Assembly (NCBI GenBank): GCA_014859685.1
Contig: JACUTU010000001.1
Location: 273,416-337,415 of the forward strand
Length of the DNA stretch: 64,000 nucleotides
Source: Sulfurospirillum sp.
Lineage (GTDB): Bacteria; Campylobacterota; Campylobacteria; Campylobacterales; Sulfurospirillaceae
Direction of reading: 5' to 3'
Shown here piece after piece: positions 63,577 to 64,000 of the stretch. The notes beneath the pieces were generated by a model. That model saw only the letters and a program-made list of their open reading frames with translations. It had not been told where the DNA came from and made no database searches. The stretch's first letter is position 1; every line of letters starts with the position of its first letter. A program made the position numbers and the translations under genes.

Positions 63577-64000
63577 GATACCTCCTTATCTATCTTTTTA
63601 TAGAAGTCTTTGTAAGTGTCAATATCGCTTCATCCATTGGTGCTATGGCAACTTTTTTGGAGATCATATTTACAGCGATTGCGGGGAGTATACTTTTGGC
63701 AAATTTTCGTGTAACTTTGTTTGAGAGTATGCAAGCATTACAAGAAAGAAGTATTAGTATGCGTGATTTTCAAAGGCTCAATGCTTTTACACTTTTAGGA
63801 GCAATATTATTACTTTTACCAGGTTTTTTCACAGATATAATTGGCGTGCTGTTGCAATTTAGCTTCTTTGCAACACTGTTTGCAAAAAAGTTCTTACATG
63901 TAAGACAGGAGCCAGATATTTATAATTCAAATCAAAGACAAATTGACGATGATATCATCGATGTTGAAATAATCGATGAGAGTAATGCACAGAAAAAAAA
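63573..64000 (+). CDS. fxsA: FxsA family membrane protein (C-terminus beyond window)
   Basis: Partial: about 142 codons to the right edge with no stop. It starts TTG 63573 overlapping the proS TGA. RYLLIYLFIEVFVSVNIASSIG, a second helix, then LGAILLLLPGFFTDIIGVLLQF are the FxsA pattern; the charged tail after the last helix (DDDIIDVEIIDES) is also usual. FxsA overproduction relieves phage T7 exclusion in E. coli; its normal role is unknown. Confidence 0.85.
   Translation, partial: MRYLLIYLFIEVFVSVNIASSIGAMATFLEIIFTAIAGSILLANFRVTLFESMQALQERSISMRDFQRLNAFTLLGAILLLLPGFFTDIIGVLLQFSFFATLFAKKFLHVRQEPDIYNSNQRQIDDDIIDVEIIDESNAQKK

Noticed and set aside
1-64000. CRISPR array, tRNA or rRNA genes, or an intact prophage
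   Set aside because: I found no regularly spaced repeats, no tRNA T-loop/acceptor pattern outside coding DNA, no rRNA sequence and no phage structural genes.

Overview
The window is chromosomal DNA of a Campylobacterota (epsilonproteobacterium). The evidence is low G+C by eye, dense gene packing with 1-11 base overlaps, frequent TTG starts, and gene orders typical of the phylum: cprS-cprR-htrA / cbpA-hspR-kefB as in Campylobacter jejuni, and DUF2018 - secreted protein - polyprenyl synthase - hemA - proS. The sulfur genes most resemble those described in Wolinella succinogenes. I cannot name the genus; a free-living Sulfurospirillum- or Sulfurimonas-like organism would fit.

Layout. 1-3.3 kb: polar amino-acid ABC transporter aapJ-aapQ-aapM (minus strand, aapM cut by the left edge). 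3.5-10.4 kb: rarD, class II DAHP synthase, an orphan ABC ATPase overlapping proA, an M48 peptidase, prmC and a LysE exporter. 10.4-14.4 kb: ppiD-like/ftsA/ftsZ operon. 14.5-28.8 kb: bioA, a degenerate class II aldolase, rsmH-ftsL-like-RND-rmuC, a zinc-binding-domain chemoreceptor, a two-enzyme peptidoglycan hydrolase lipoprotein, a Pif1/RecD-like helicase, small conserved proteins and lolA. 28.9-36.2 kb: secA, lolC/E-like permease, phasin-like protein, UbiB-family kinase, EAL protein and lipocalin. 36.2-37.0 kb: a scar holding relics of an AAA ATPase and of a type I restriction HsdR. 37.1-43.8 kb: the stress block cprS/cprR/htrA and cbpA/hspR/kefB, with a HAIR-like operator on a consensus promoter.

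43.9-57.1 kb is the main functional island. cysK, an Rrf2-type regulator and a conventional metY diverge from a long overlapping operon: DUF2061-cysH-cysD-cysN-hcyS-hcyF-hcyD-sir-cysG-metY2-mnmA. It encodes sulfate activation (CysDN), APS/PAPS reduction (CysH), sulfite reduction by a siroheme enzyme fused to a TusA-like domain, a siroheme synthase, and the protein-thiocarboxylate route to homocysteine (HcyS ending in Gly-Gly-Gly-Ala, E1-like HcyF, JAMM protease HcyD, dedicated MetY). Sulfate can thus be carried to homocysteine on a carrier protein rather than as free sulfide.

57.1-58.8 kb: a second scar, a 313-base IS derivative with 13-base terminal inverted repeats and a broken AAA-ATPase/DUF234 gene. 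58.9-64.0 kb: housekeeping genes to proS, and fxsA cut by the right edge.

Across the whole window the 8-base palindrome TACATGTA recurs about 39 times, in coding and non-coding DNA and in several reading frames. It behaves like a highly iterated palindrome and is the most striking unexplained sequence signal. No rRNA, tRNA or CRISPR array was found.
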